Below are positions 42,963-52,912 of a DNA stretch of 64,000 nucleotides, piece after piece. The DNA is from Exiguobacterium aurantiacum DSM 6208. GTDB taxonomy: Bacteria > Bacillota > Bacilli > Exiguobacteriales > Exiguobacteriaceae. The stretch is taken from positions 2,705,001 to 2,769,000 of the forward strand of contig NZ_JNIQ01000001.1 in the NCBI RefSeq assembly GCF_000702585.1, read 5' to 3'. The translations under genes and the position numbers were made by a program. A model generated the notes under the pieces. It saw nothing but the letters and a program-made list of their open reading frames with translations. It was not told the origin of the DNA and did not search any database. Numbering within the stretch: the stretch's first letter is position 1; every line of letters begins with the position of its first letter.

Positions 42963-44870
42963 ATGAACACATCAACCGCCACACACGAAAAAAGCCACGT
43001 CTTCAAACGGGCAAATTGGTTCGAACATATCGAGCTCATCATGGCGCTCATCAGCGGTGTATTGATTGTACTCGCATACATCACCGAAAAACAAGTTGGA
43101 ACGTCTTGGGTTCACGTCACCCTTTATTTGGCTGCCTTTTTAATCGGCGGCTACGCTAAAGCGAAGGAAGGATTGACCGACATGTGGGAGACAAGGTCGC
43201 TAAACGTCGAGCTGTTGATGATCATCGCGGCAATCGGAGCCGCTTCGATCGGTTATTGGATGGAAGGTGCCATCTTGATTTTCATCTTCGCCTTATCGGG
43301 TGCGCTCGAGACGTACACGATGAACAAGAATGAACGCGCCCTCGAATCACTGATGGAACTGCAGCCGGAACAAGCGACCCGATTTAACGACGAGGGCGGG
43401 TTAGACGTCGTGCATATCGACGAACTGTCGGTCGGGGACCGGATTTACGTCCGCCCTGGGGAACGAATCCCGGTCGACGGACGCATTTTGAGCGGTGGCG
43501 CCTCGATCGAGGAAGCTGCGATCACAGGTGAATCGATTCCAGTCGAGCGCAACGTCGGTGACGACGTGTTCGGTTCGAGTGTGAACTTGAACGGCGTTTT
43601 GACGCTCGAAGTCACAAAACTCGCCACGGAGACGTTGTTCCAAAAGATCATTCAAATGGTCCAACAAGCGCAGGAAGAGAAGTCCCCGTCCGCCCAATTC
43701 ATCGACCGCTACGAAGGACGTTACGTCCAAGTCGTCTTGTTCTCGGTTGCGGCCATCATCTTGCTCGGTCCCGTCTTCACGCCTTGGTCGCTCGAGACGA
43801 GCATATATCGTGGCATGATTTTGCTCGTCGTCGCCTCCCCTTGTGCGCTCGTCGCAGCGATCACGCCAGCCGCTTTGGCCGCCATCGCCTCGTCCGCCAA
43901 ACACGGCATCTTGTTTAAAGGCGGCGTCCATATCGAGAACATGGGGCGGCTCAAAGCTATCGCGTTCGACAAAACAGGAACACTTACGATCGGAAAACCC
44001 GAAGTCCAGCACGTTCTGCTTCACCCGGACGTCACACAACATGACGTCTTCCGGATCGTCAGTTTGATTGAAGAGCATTCGATGCACCCGCTCGCCGAAG
44101 CGCTCGTTGCCTACACGGGAAAACATACCGGCACGATGGAACAGTTCAAAGACGTCACCGGTTCAGGCATCGAGGCTATGATTGACGGCGTCACGTACCG
44201 GGTCGGCAAACAAAAATTCGCGGACGCGAGCGGCGACTTTTTCCTTGATCAAGTCGAACGATTGAAAGAAGCCGGCCATACGCTCGTCTTCATCAGTGAC
44301 GAAACCCGAACCCTCGGGGCTTTCGCCTTGCGTGACACGCTACGTCCAGAAGCGAAGCAAGCGATCGAGCGCTTGAACCGTCTCGGTATCGCCACGATCA
44401 TGATCACCGGCGACAATGAGGCGACTGGGCGGGCCATCGCGACAGAAGCTGGTTTGACCCGTTATATCGCCGAGTGCCTGCCGGATGAGAAGGTCGAACA
44501 AATCAAGTTGTTGAAGGCAGAGTATGGGTCGATCGGCATGATCGGTGACGGCATTAACGACGCCCCCGCTCTCGCCACAGCCGACGTCGGCATCGCGATG
44601 GGCGAAGGGACAGACGCCGCTCTTGAGACGGCGGATGTCGTCCTCATGAAAAACGACCTCGTCCGCCTCAGTTCAGCCATCGAGCAGTCGCGCAAACTGA
44701 ATCGAATCGTCCTTCAAAACGTGATCTTCGCCCTCGGCGTCATCCTCGTCTTGATTGCTACGAACATCTTTGAACTGCTCGTCATGCCGTTCGCCGTCGT
44801 CGGACACGAAGGGTCGACCATCCTCGTCATATTGAACGGTCTCCGTCTGCTCAGCTCATCGTGGGACTGA
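42963..44870 (+). CDS. pfeT: P1B4-type metal efflux ATPase (PfeT-like, ferrous iron)
   Basis: The 635-residue P-type ATPase lacks an N-terminal metal-binding domain and has the TGES actuator loop, DKTGTLT phosphorylation motif, MITGDN and [10 protein letters not shown]. The metal-site motifs are SPC in [14 protein letters not shown] and HEGST in [12 protein letters not shown], which define subgroup P1B4 (Co/Fe) rather than Zn/Cd or Cu pumps. B. subtilis PfeT (formerly ZosA/YkvW) has the same pair, exports Fe(II), and is under PerR and Fur control. The PerR and Fur boxes upstream support this call. Cobalt export cannot be excluded. Confidence 0.88.
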   Translation: MNTSTATHEKSHVFKRANWFEHIELIMALISGVLIVLAYITEKQVGTSWVHVTLYLAAFLIGGYAKAKEGLTDMWETRSLNVELLMIIAAIGAASIGYWMEGAILIFIFALSGALETYTMNKNERALESLMELQPEQATRFNDEGGLDVVHIDELSVGDRIYVRPGERIPVDGRILSGGASIEEAAITGESIPVERNVGDDVFGSSVNLNGVLTLEVTKLATETLFQKIIQMVQQAQEEKSPSAQFIDRYEGRYVQVVLFSVAAIILLGPVFTPWSLETSIYRGMILLVVASPCALVAAITPAALAAIASSAKHGILFKGGVHIENMGRLKAIAFDKTGTLTIGKPEVQHVLLHPDVTQHDVFRIVSLIEEHSMHPLAEALVAYTGKHTGTMEQFKDVTGSGIEAMIDGVTYRVGKQKFADASGDFFLDQVERLKEAGHTLVFISDETRTLGAFALRDTLRPEAKQAIERLNRLGIATIMITGDNEATGRAIATEAGLTRYIAECLPDEKVEQIKLLKAEYGSIGMIGDGINDAPALATADVGIAMGEGTDAALETADVVLMKNDLVRLSSAIEQSRKLNRIVLQNVIFALGVILVLIATNIFELLVMPFAVVGHEGSTILVILNGLRLLSSSWD

Positions 44871-44898
44871 CAAATTTCGACACGTCACGAAACCGTCA

Positions 44899-44927
44899 TT
44901 GAAAGCAAATGCCGATTTCGCTATAAT
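44899..44927 (+). promoter_or_regulatory. Strong sigma-A promoter for the PfkB-family kinase
   Basis: TTGAAA and TATAAT are separated by 17 nt, 61 nt before the start codon. Confidence 0.8.
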
Positions 44928-44987
44928 TGAAACAATGTGTCTAACAGACCGAAACAATAGGTAGATTGACTAAAGGTGGTACAAGGT

Positions 44988-45914
44988 ATGAATACGATTG
45001 CAGTAATCGGCAAAGTGTTTGTCGACATAAAAGGAACGTCGTTCGCCCCGCTCCATAAAGATGCGAAAAACGTCGGAGATATCGCCTTCTCAAACGGTGG
45101 CACCGGACGAAACGTCGCTCAGAACTTAGGTGTCCTCGGTAACGATGTTCGGTTCGTCTCGACCGTGACGAACGATCAAATCGGAATCGGTGTCCTCGAA
45201 GAACTACGCAGTTTGAACGTCAATGTCGAACACGTCGACTTGCTCGAAGACAACGGCATGGGTATGTGGCTCGCGGTCATGGACAATAACGGTGACCTCC
45301 AGACGTCAATCTCAAAACAACCTGACGAGGCGATGATGGAACAATGCATCCTCCGTCGCATCGATACCGTTTTCGCCGAGAGCACGGCTGTCGCCATCGA
45401 CCTCGACTTATCGGTCAACGTCTTAAACGAGACGATTGAATTGTGCCGTGAGATGAAACTCCCGCTATACGGTGTATGTGGTCACCTCTCGGTCATCGAA
45501 CGCAACCGTCACTTGCTCCAAGGGTTCACGGGCTTCATCTGTAGCCGCGAAGAAGCCGAGATTCTCTCGGATATGTCCATCGTCACGGTTGACGATGCCC
45601 TTCGCGTCGCCGAGGTGCTCGCCATGAAAGGAGCGCCGCTCACGATTGTCACGATGAGCGAGCTCGGAGCCGTCTACGTCGACCTTCGCACGAACGAACA
45701 AGGTCACGTGCCGACGACGAAAGTGAAAGTTGCCGACTCCACAGGCGCCGGGGATTCCTTCTTCTCTGCCGTTATTTCCGAGCTCATGAAAGAGCATTCG
45801 ATTGAAGATGCACTTCGTCTCGGCATGCGTGTCGCCGGGAAAGTCATCGGCTCTCATGACAACGGACTGACGCCTGAGATGTATGCTTCACTTGAACAAC
45901 CAACACGTGACTGA
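44988..45914 (+). CDS. PfkB-family carbohydrate kinase
   Basis: The protein of about 308 residues is a ribokinase-fold kinase with the N-terminal motif FSNGGTGRNVAQNLGVLG and the C-terminal ATP/catalytic motif DSTGAGDSFFSAV (catalytic aspartate in GAGD). The start pattern resembles pseudouridine/nucleoside kinases (PsuK/YeiC type) more than fructokinases, but I cannot assign the sugar. The ATG at 44988 fits the AAAGGTGG site; it has its own strong promoter and terminator. Confidence 0.82.
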   Translation: MNTIAVIGKVFVDIKGTSFAPLHKDAKNVGDIAFSNGGTGRNVAQNLGVLGNDVRFVSTVTNDQIGIGVLEELRSLNVNVEHVDLLEDNGMGMWLAVMDNNGDLQTSISKQPDEAMMEQCILRRIDTVFAESTAVAIDLDLSVNVLNETIELCREMKLPLYGVCGHLSVIERNRHLLQGFTGFICSREEAEILSDMSIVTVDDALRVAEVLAMKGAPLTIVTMSELGAVYVDLRTNEQGHVPTTKVKVADSTGAGDSFFSAVISELMKEHSIEDALRLGMRVAGKVIGSHDNGLTPEMYASLEQPTRD

Positions 45915-45917
45915 GCT

Positions 45918-45947
45918 AACGCATCGACCGCCGTGTCGATGCGTTTT
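45918..45947 (+). terminator. Terminator after the kinase gene
   Basis: An 11-bp stem (45918-45928 with 45935-45945) with a 6-nt loop and T-run follows the stop. Confidence 0.8.
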
Positions 45948-45980
45948 GTTCTCGGTTTGAAGAAAGGAATGATTGAATTC

Positions 45981-46415
45981 ATGAGAACGAAACAACGGAG
46001 CGCCATCATTCTCGTCAATGAACAAGATGAGATCGCCCTCATTCGTCGCGAAAAAGCTGACGTCCTTTATTATGTCTTCCCGGGCGGAGGTGTCGAATTT
46101 GGCCATACGACCGAAGAAACGGCGATACGCGAAGCATACGAGGAACTCGGCGTACACGTCGAACTTGAAGGCGTCGCCGCCCATGTCGCATTCAACGGTG
46201 AATTGAACCCCTACTACTGGGCCCGCGTCACCGGTGGCAAATTCGGGACCGGGACGGGCGAAGAGTTTCAAGCCGAACAGACAGAAGGATCCTACACACC
46301 GATGTGGATCAAACGGAGTGCACTCAGCCACCTTCCCGTCCGTCCGCCCTCGCTCGCAGAATTGCTTAGTCAGTCTTCAGAGCGCTTCTACGACAAAACA
46401 TTGGCTGAATATTGA
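45981..46415 (+). CDS. Nudix hydrolase
   Basis: The protein of about 144 residues has the Nudix box GGGVEFGHTTEETAIREAYEE. The REAYEE catalytic core is intact, but the usual glutamate after the second glycine turn is histidine, an atypical first position. It should hydrolyse a nucleoside diphosphate linked to another moiety; the substrate is unknown. The ATG at 45981 is favoured by AAAGGA upstream over two earlier in-frame ATGs. Confidence 0.8.
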   Translation: MRTKQRSAIILVNEQDEIALIRREKADVLYYVFPGGGVEFGHTTEETAIREAYEELGVHVELEGVAAHVAFNGELNPYYWARVTGGKFGTGTGEEFQAEQTEGSYTPMWIKRSALSHLPVRPPSLAELLSQSSERFYDKTLAEY

Positions 46416-46482
46416 ATTTATAGTGTAACCTCCTCACAAATCGGGAAGATAGTTTCTAACGATAACGTTCAGGAGGCATGCT

Positions 46483-47430
46483 ATGGACACGAAAGAAGTG
46501 AAAGAAAAAAAGAATTGGCTCGCGTTCGGAAAAGAATTATTGCGCCGATTTAAAGAGCATAACGTCCAAGACTTTGGTGCGACGCTCGCTTTTTTTTGGT
46601 TTTTATCTATTTTCCCAGGAATCATCTTCATTCTGGCGCTGCTGTCGTTCTTTGACATCACACAGGCGTCATTCCAAGAGCAGTTGAACAACTTGGCCCC
46701 AGGCGCGGCCGCGACCGAGTTCCTATCGGGCATCTTTGAAGCGCTCGGGGAACCGCGTGGCGGACTGCTCTCCATCGGTGCGATTTTAGCGATTTGGTCG
46801 GCCTCGAAAGGGGTCGAGCGGCTCATCAACATGGCGATTCACGCCTACGGGGAAGACAACGAACGAAATTTCTTTGTCAGTAAAGGCATCGCCCTCGGAT
46901 TGACGTTCTTACTCGGTGTTGGCGTATTGCTCCTCATCGTCTCGAACGTGTTCGGGTCGCAGATCATCTCGTTCCTTATGGAATTCCTTCCGATTTCCGG
47001 GGCCGAGGTCATCTTAATCAATATTTTCCGTTACGCGCTGACGACGGTCATCTTGATTTTGACGCTGTCGATTTTCTATAAAATCGCACCCCAGCAACAC
47101 GTCTTTTGGAAGAGCACGATTCCAGGCGCCATTTTCGGGGTCATCACGTGGCAACTCGTCTCGCTCGGGTTTAGTCTATACGTGTCGAACTTCGGAAACT
47201 ACGATTCGACGTACGGTTCGCTCGGCGGAATTATCGTGACACTATTATGGCTTCAATTGACCGGTATGATCATCTTGATCGGCTCCGAGATCAACGCCAC
47301 GTGGATGCGATTCTTCAAGTCCCCAAGCGAACAAGAATATGAACGTGATTTCAAGAAGAACAAGAAAGCGAAGAAAAAAGGCGAAACAGAAGACGATTAT
47401 AAAGATATCCCAATCAATACGTACGGATAA
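46483..47430 (+). CDS. YihY/BrkB-family membrane protein (YfkH-like)
   Basis: The 315-residue protein has six membrane segments and the YihY/BrkB pattern: AATLAFFWFLSIFPGIIF near residue 30, ASKGVERLINMAIHAYGE, and a C-terminal QLTGMIILIGSEINATW. It ends in a lysine-rich cytoplasmic tail. The family was once wrongly annotated as ribonuclease BN and is now described as a membrane protein of uncertain role. AGGAGG precedes the ATG. Confidence 0.85.
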   Translation: MDTKEVKEKKNWLAFGKELLRRFKEHNVQDFGATLAFFWFLSIFPGIIFILALLSFFDITQASFQEQLNNLAPGAAATEFLSGIFEALGEPRGGLLSIGAILAIWSASKGVERLINMAIHAYGEDNERNFFVSKGIALGLTFLLGVGVLLLIVSNVFGSQIISFLMEFLPISGAEVILINIFRYALTTVILILTLSIFYKIAPQQHVFWKSTIPGAIFGVITWQLVSLGFSLYVSNFGNYDSTYGSLGGIIVTLLWLQLTGMIILIGSEINATWMRFFKSPSEQEYERDFKKNKKAKKKGETEDDYKDIPINTYG

Positions 47431-47431
47431 G

Positions 47432-47464
47432 AAAAGGCGAACTCGACAGTCGAGTTCGCCTTTT
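47432..47464. terminator. Bidirectional terminator between the BrkB-family gene and carbonic anhydrase
   Basis: A 16-bp perfect stem with a 1-nt centre has A4 and T4 flanks at both ends. Confidence 0.85.
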
Positions 47465-47469
47465 CTTAT

Positions 47470-48021
47470 TCACACCTCGACGACGTCGAGTCGCCCCGTT
47501 CCCGGGTCGATGACAAATCCATGGACGTTCGTTTCCGGTGGCAAGAGCGGATGATTCTTAATCAAGCTGACCGAGTTCATGACGTTCGCCTCGACCGAAT
47601 CGAATCCGTGCAACCACTTCTCCAAATCCATCCCGGACGCTTTGAGTGTTTGAAGCGTCTGAGGGTCAATCCCCCGCCGCTCCATCTCAGCAATGACCGC
47701 GTTCGGATCGATGGCGGCCATCCCGCAGTCATAGTGTCCGACGACGATCACTTCCTCCGCTCCGAGCGCATATAAAGCGACGAGAATCGAACGCATGACC
47801 GAACCGAACGGATGCGATAAGACGGCTCCTGCATTTTTAATAATTTTGGCATCCCCGTTTTTGAGCCCGAGCGCCTGCGGTAACAAAGCTGTCAATCGTG
47901 TGTCCATACACGTCAAAATGACGATTTTTTTATCTGGAAACTTATCGGATACGAACTGCTCGTACTGTTTTTCCGTCACGAATCGTTCATTGAACGCTAA
48001 CATTTCTTTGACGACTGACAT
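47470..48021 (-). CDS. Beta-class carbonic anhydrase
   Basis: The enzyme interconverts CO2 and bicarbonate with a zinc ion. The protein of about 183 residues has zinc ligands in LTCMDTR (Cys with Asp-Arg dyad) and GHYDCGM (His and Cys), a short bacterial form like B. subtilis YtiB. The ATG at 48021 follows AAAGGAG; a GTG three codons earlier overlaps it. It is transcribed away from menA. Confidence 0.9.
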   Translation of the reverse strand: MSVVKEMLAFNERFVTEKQYEQFVSDKFPDKKIVILTCMDTRLTALLPQALGLKNGDAKIIKNAGAVLSHPFGSVMRSILVALYALGAEEVIVVGHYDCGMAAIDPNAVIAEMERRGIDPQTLQTLKASGMDLEKWLHGFDSVEANVMNSVSLIKNHPLLPPETNVHGFVIDPGTGRLDVVEV

Positions 48022-48039
48022 TTTCCCCACTCCTTTACG

Positions 48040-48939
48040 TTATGTGATCACGCGGGCAACCATCAGACCGATGACCATCCACGCCCCGAACAATGTGTTC
48101 ACCTTCGCCGTCATCGCCATCGCCGGCATCAATTCAACCGGTTCACGTTTCACCCAGAACCGCTTCACAGCGCGGACCATGAGTGGAATCGTGAACAGTG
48201 ACAGCAATACCCATGGTGTAACACCATACACGAACACACCGACGAGAATTCCGACTAAAGCTGCCACGAAAAATCCTGCCAAGACGAGCACAGCTCGGCG
48301 ATGCCCGACGAGACATGCGATCGTCCGTCGACCGTTCTCTTTATCGTTATCTAAGTCCCGGATGTTGTTGGCGAGTAAAATCGCACCAATCAACAACGCC
48401 ATCGGGAACGAAACGATGAGCAACTCTGTCGTCACCATCCCGATTTGGATGTAACCCGAAATACCGATGATCACGTAGCCCATGAATAAACCGGCCACGA
48501 GTTCTCCGAACGGGGTATAGGCAATCGGTAGCGGCCCACCCGTATATAAATAACCGACGACCATCGATAGCGCCCCGATCCATAATAGATGCCAGCTTGT
48601 CGACGCGGCGATATACAAACCGAGCGCGGCGGCAACACCGTACATCCCAAGAGCGATGGTGAGCACTTGCCCCGGCGTGAAGCCGTCACGAACGATCGAG
48701 CCCCCGATTCCAATCGAACCTTCGTGGTCGAGCCCGCGTTTGTAGTCGTAATATTCATTGAACAAGTTCGTCGCGATTTGAATTAAGACCGAGGCGATGA
48801 GCATCGCCAAAAACAATCCCCACTTCAATTCGACCTCACCGATGACGATGAACGTTCCGAGCAACACCGGAATAAAACTTGCCGTCAACGTATGCGGACG
48901 AATCATGCGCCAATATGCGCCTTTTTCTCTCTGTTTCAT
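48040..48939 (-). CDS. menA: 1,4-Dihydroxy-2-naphthoate polyprenyltransferase MenA
   Basis: MenA attaches a polyprenyl chain to 1,4-dihydroxy-2-naphthoate in the membrane, giving demethylmenaquinone. The 299-residue protein has about eight membrane helices and two aspartate-rich motifs, NLFNEYYDYKRGLD and NNIRDLDNDKENGRRT, of the UbiA family. GGGAAGAG precedes the start. It is divergent from menF-D-H-B-E-C, so the two men units share the upstream region. Confidence 0.93.
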   Translation of the reverse strand: MKQREKGAYWRMIRPHTLTASFIPVLLGTFIVIGEVELKWGLFLAMLIASVLIQIATNLFNEYYDYKRGLDHEGSIGIGGSIVRDGFTPGQVLTIALGMYGVAAALGLYIAASTSWHLLWIGALSMVVGYLYTGGPLPIAYTPFGELVAGLFMGYVIIGISGYIQIGMVTTELLIVSFPMALLIGAILLANNIRDLDNDKENGRRTIACLVGHRRAVLVLAGFFVAALVGILVGVFVYGVTPWVLLSLFTIPLMVRAVKRFWVKREPVELMPAMAMTAKVNTLFGAWMVIGLMVARVIT

Positions 48940-49028
48940 CTCTTCCCCTCCCTTCGTTAGTTTACGTCTATGTAAAAAAATCTGTCAATGCCCGCCGCTC
49001 GAAACGGTCTCGCCTATTTCCGAGCATT

Positions 49029-49063
49029 TGACGGACGGTTCAGCCGTCAAGTCATGATACACT
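49029..49063 (+). promoter_or_regulatory. Candidate menF operon promoter with adjacent inverted repeat
   Basis: TACACT with an extended TG at 49055 (49058-49063) could be the -10, but no good -35 is seen. TGACGG/CCGTCA (49029-49049) forms a 6-bp inverted repeat over the -35 region and may bind a regulator. Confidence 0.3.
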
Positions 49064-49104
49064 AAAAGATGAGAATTCTATTGGATTGAGGAGGCTTTTC
49101 GTTC

Positions 49105-50490
49105 ATGCCAGATACTCAAACACACATTAAACAACGAATCGAACAGGCCCATAAACGCGCTCGCGCGTGGCAACGACCTGTCCTCGCATCGTACACGTGG
49201 GAAATCCCTTCGTTCGACGCGTTTCATATCATTCAGAACACAGAGACGTCACACTACTATTTTGCCTCACCTGACCGCACGCTCGAGATGCTCGGTTGTG
49301 CGGACGCGCTCGTCTTAAGCGCCTCGGGACCGGAACGGTTTCAACGGCTCCAGTATGATTGGAGCTTGCATCGCCGCGACGTCGATGCGACGATTTACGC
49401 GTTCTCCGGATTTTCATTCGACACGTTCGTCCGGCCCCAAAAAAACATGTGGGAGGCGTTCGGGGAAGCGTCTCTCGTCGTCCCTAAATTTTTATACCGC
49501 CGTCTCGGTGACAAACATACGTTGACCGTGTCGACGCTCGTATCCGCTAAGCGTTCTGTCGAGCAATATTTAATTCAATTGGCCGACCAATTGGCACAGT
49601 TCAATGCGCTCCACGCACCGGATACCGAAAAACCTACCTATTCACAAGTGAAAGACGGCGTCGACCACTTTAAATCGAGTTTCCAACAGGCGAAACAATA
49701 TATCAACGAAGAGAAAGTCGAAAAGATTGTCATCGCCCGCGAAGAGATTTATCAAATGTCGGACGAGGCGTTCCCGTTCGCGCAGACGCTCCGTCACTTA
49801 TCGGACCAACAACTGGGCAGCTACGTGTTTTTATATCAACCGAAACGTGAAATCGGCTTTTTCGGCGCCACACCGGAGCGGTTGCTTAAAAAACAAGGCC
49901 CTTACATCGAGACAGCCGCCATCGCCGGTACGATGAAACGACCCGATACGGACAGCGAGGCCGAAATCGCGAAAGCGCAGTTGCTTCAAGACCGAAAGAA
50001 CCTAGAAGAACATCAAATCGTTGTGAAGGCGATTAAAAACGCACTCAACCCATACGCAGCTACGATCAAAGCACCTGAATCACCCCAGGTTTTAGAGACG
50101 CGTTCTGTCTATCATTTGCACACACCGATCCAAGCGACGCTCGATACGAACGCTTCGATCTTGTCCATCATCGAGTCGCTGCATCCGACGCCGGCGCTCG
50201 GGGGTTCCCCGAAACGGATGTCTGTCCGCTTGCTACGTGACATTGAACGATTCGACCGCGGTTGGTACGGTTCCCCGTTCGGTTGGTTGAACACCGACGG
50301 CGAGGGCGAGTTTGTCGTCGCCATCAGGTCCGCGCTCGTCCACCACCAGTTCGTCGCCATGTATGCAGGCTGTGGAATCGTCCAGGAGTCTGAACTCGAA
50401 TCAGAATTAGAAGAGACCGAGATGAAATTGAGCCCGATCAAACAAGCCCTCGGTTTCCATCCCGTCGCCCCAGGAGGCAATCCGTCATGA
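49105..50490 (+). CDS. menF: Isochorismate synthase MenF
   Basis: MenF converts chorismate to isochorismate, the first committed step of menaquinone synthesis. The 461-residue protein has the chorismate-binding core: KIVIAREEIY, IGFFGATPERLL, TAAIAGTMKRP, the catalytic ELxxE-like metal and base motifs near HPTPALGGSPK and YAGCGIVQESELESELEE. It begins after TGAGGAGG. Its 3' end overlaps menD by 4 nt, so the first step is coupled to the second. Confidence 0.95.
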   Translation: MPDTQTHIKQRIEQAHKRARAWQRPVLASYTWEIPSFDAFHIIQNTETSHYYFASPDRTLEMLGCADALVLSASGPERFQRLQYDWSLHRRDVDATIYAFSGFSFDTFVRPQKNMWEAFGEASLVVPKFLYRRLGDKHTLTVSTLVSAKRSVEQYLIQLADQLAQFNALHAPDTEKPTYSQVKDGVDHFKSSFQQAKQYINEEKVEKIVIAREEIYQMSDEAFPFAQTLRHLSDQQLGSYVFLYQPKREIGFFGATPERLLKKQGPYIETAAIAGTMKRPDTDSEAEIAKAQLLQDRKNLEEHQIVVKAIKNALNPYAATIKAPESPQVLETRSVYHLHTPIQATLDTNASILSIIESLHPTPALGGSPKRMSVRLLRDIERFDRGWYGSPFGWLNTDGEGEFVVAIRSALVHHQFVAMYAGCGIVQESELESELEETEMKLSPIKQALGFHPVAPGGNPS

Positions 50491-52136
50491 ACGACACGTT
50501 AACAGCATGGGTCGCGCACATGATGAACCAGCTCGTCGAACAAGGCGTGCATGACATCGTCATCAGCCCAGGTTCACGGTCGACACCGCTCGCCATGGCC
50601 GCGTACTTGCATCCACAAGTCCGCCACCATATCGTCGTCGACGAACGGTCGGCCGCATTCTTCGCCCTCGGCCTGACGCGTTCGTCCGAGACGGTTCGTC
50701 CGGTCGCCTTGATTTGTACGAGCGGCACGGCCGCCACGAACTATTTTTCCGCGGTCGCCGAAGCGTATATCGCTCAATTGCCGCTCGTCATCTTGACGAC
50801 CGATCGGCCCCACGAATTGCGAAACGTCGGGGCCCCGCAAGCCATCGACCAAGTCCGACTTTACGGCGAGCACGTGAAGACGAGCCTCGACTTGCCGGTC
50901 CCGGATGCAAAAGCGCACCATTACATGGGGCAAGGCGTCGGCCGGCTCGTCCGCCTCAGCATGCAAGCCCCACTCGGGCCGGTTCATATGAATGTCCCGT
51001 TCCGCGAACCGTTATTGCCGGACATCGAGCAGTTAAAAAATCTCCTCACCGCTGTCCCAGAAGCGTACGGAGTCGCTTACGCGCGACCAGTTCCAAACGA
51101 TTTGACTCGTTTTAAACACATCGTCGCGGCCGACCGGATCGTCTTTGTCGTCGGTCCGGGCACGCCAGCTGAATGGCTTGAGTCGATCCATACGACAGCC
51201 ACCACGTATCACATCCCCGTGTTCGCAGATCCGCTCAGCGGGATGCGCCGATTCGAAGGGGTATGCGCCAACTATGATACGTGGCTCGCGAGTGAACATT
51301 CCGGTGAATGGCTGCCGGATGCGATCATTCGCTTCGGCGCCGCCCCGGTGTCGAAACGGTTGAACCAATGGCTCGATGACACGACACAACTCGTGATCGA
51401 TCAGCCCGGATCGTTCCGTGACCCTTCTAGTCTCGCGACCGTCGTTTACGGGGACGCGCGCGATTATTTGACCGTTATCGATACGCCGTATGATGTTCGT
51501 TACGCCAATCGTTTCATGACGTTCGAACGCGTCAGTGAGTCGGCGAAACACGGCCTCCGTGGAGAAAGCGCATTGGCACGCCACTTGCTTGCGACCTCGA
51601 TCGAACGACTTTTCGTCAGCAACAGCATGCCGATCCGCGACGTCGATACGACGCTTGCAGCCGGACAAACGATCAACGTGCTCGCCAACCGGGGCGCGAA
51701 TGGCATCGACGGGATCCTTTCGAGTGCGCTCGGCGCGTGTCACGACACAGAAAAAGCAGCCCTCCTCGTCGGAGATTTGGCGTTTTACCATGACAGCAAC
51801 GCTTTACAGTTGCTAAAGACACATCCTGGCTCGTTCTCGGTCGTCATTGTCAACAACAACGGGGGCGGTATCTTCTCGTTCCTGCCTCAAGCCGCTATCG
51901 AGCCGCAAATGTTCGAAGACTTGTATGGAACTCCGCTTGACTTGAACGTGCGCGGCTTCGCTGAAACGTACGGTTTGACCTATCGCTTGGTCGAGCGACC
52001 GGAAGACGTCCGGGATGCCATCGAGACAGGCGTCCACGTAATCGAGTTCCCGTCTGACCGGGCCGCGAACGTCTTGGCGCACCGCGAATGGACGGCTTCC
52101 ATCTGTGACCGACTCACATTAGAGAACGGCACATGA
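50487..52136 (+). CDS. menD: SEPHCHC synthase MenD
   Basis: MenD is a thiamine-diphosphate enzyme that adds succinic semialdehyde (from 2-oxoglutarate) to isochorismate. The 549-residue protein has the N-terminal ISPGSRSTPLAMAA, the pyrimidine-binding region with catalytic glutamate (VVDERSAAFFALGL), and the diphosphate-binding C-terminal NNNGGGIFSFLPQ. It overlaps menF and menH by 4 nt each. Confidence 0.95.
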   Translation: MNDTLTAWVAHMMNQLVEQGVHDIVISPGSRSTPLAMAAYLHPQVRHHIVVDERSAAFFALGLTRSSETVRPVALICTSGTAATNYFSAVAEAYIAQLPLVILTTDRPHELRNVGAPQAIDQVRLYGEHVKTSLDLPVPDAKAHHYMGQGVGRLVRLSMQAPLGPVHMNVPFREPLLPDIEQLKNLLTAVPEAYGVAYARPVPNDLTRFKHIVAADRIVFVVGPGTPAEWLESIHTTATTYHIPVFADPLSGMRRFEGVCANYDTWLASEHSGEWLPDAIIRFGAAPVSKRLNQWLDDTTQLVIDQPGSFRDPSSLATVVYGDARDYLTVIDTPYDVRYANRFMTFERVSESAKHGLRGESALARHLLATSIERLFVSNSMPIRDVDTTLAAGQTINVLANRGANGIDGILSSALGACHDTEKAALLVGDLAFYHDSNALQLLKTHPGSFSVVIVNNNGGGIFSFLPQAAIEPQMFEDLYGTPLDLNVRGFAETYGLTYRLVERPEDVRDAIETGVHVIEFPSDRAANVLAHREWTASICDRLTLENGT

Positions 52137-52912
52137 TTCGCCACATCCGCGGCGTCGCTTATGAAGTGCTCGAACGCGGGCAAGGCCGACCGGTCCTGTT
52201 GCTACACGGATTCACCGGACGGGCTGATTGGCTCACACGTTTCCCGGATCTCCCGGTCCACCTCGTCGCCCCGTCGCTCCTCGGGCACGGCCGAACGGCG
52301 TGTCCCGAACGAGGTCGCCTGCACATGAGTCAACAAGTCCGGGACTTGTCTGCCCTGCTCGACCTCGACGATCGACCTTGGACGGTCATCGGCTACTCGC
52401 TCGGCGGCCGCATCGGCATGACACTCGCCGTCTGCGATCGACGCGTCGAGCATTTCATCGGGATTAGCACGACCCCCGGACTCGAATCCGCGACCGAACG
52501 GCGGGAGCGTAGAGCGCAAGACGCAGAGCTCGCCACTTTTCTCGAGCAGCGTGGCATCGAGGCGTTCGTCGACCGTTGGGAACAGCTTCCGCTTTGGCAT
52601 CAGACAGCCGAGATGCGCGCTTCCCTTCGTCCCGAGCGTTTAGCGCAACACCCATCGGCACTCGCGAACAGTCTCTGCGCCATCGGGACCGGCAGTATGC
52701 CGTCACTTTGGCCGCTTCTAGACCGCTTGCCTCGTACCGATTTGATCGTCGGGGAACACGACCTGAAGTTCAAAGCAATCGCGAAACGAATGCGCGACGA
52801 ACATTCACTCGTTCAAATTCACGAAATTTCGGCTGCAGGTCATGCTCCACATATCGAGAACGCCCAACAATTTGGTACAATGATAAAGAAATTGATTTTA
52901 GGGGGAAATTAA
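52133..52912 (+). CDS. menH: SHCHC synthase MenH (alpha/beta hydrolase fold)
   Basis: MenH removes pyruvate from the MenD product to give SHCHC. The 259-residue alpha/beta-hydrolase protein has the oxyanion start LLLHGFTGRADW, the nucleophile elbow IGYSLGGRIGM and a catalytic-histidine region AAGHAPHIEN. It overlaps menD by 4 nt and abuts menB. Homologous esterases exist, but position in the operon makes MenH the best call. Confidence 0.92.
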   Translation: MIRHIRGVAYEVLERGQGRPVLLLHGFTGRADWLTRFPDLPVHLVAPSLLGHGRTACPERGRLHMSQQVRDLSALLDLDDRPWTVIGYSLGGRIGMTLAVCDRRVEHFIGISTTPGLESATERRERRAQDAELATFLEQRGIEAFVDRWEQLPLWHQTAEMRASLRPERLAQHPSALANSLCAIGTGSMPSLWPLLDRLPRTDLIVGEHDLKFKAIAKRMRDEHSLVQIHEISAAGHAPHIENAQQFGTMIKKLILGGN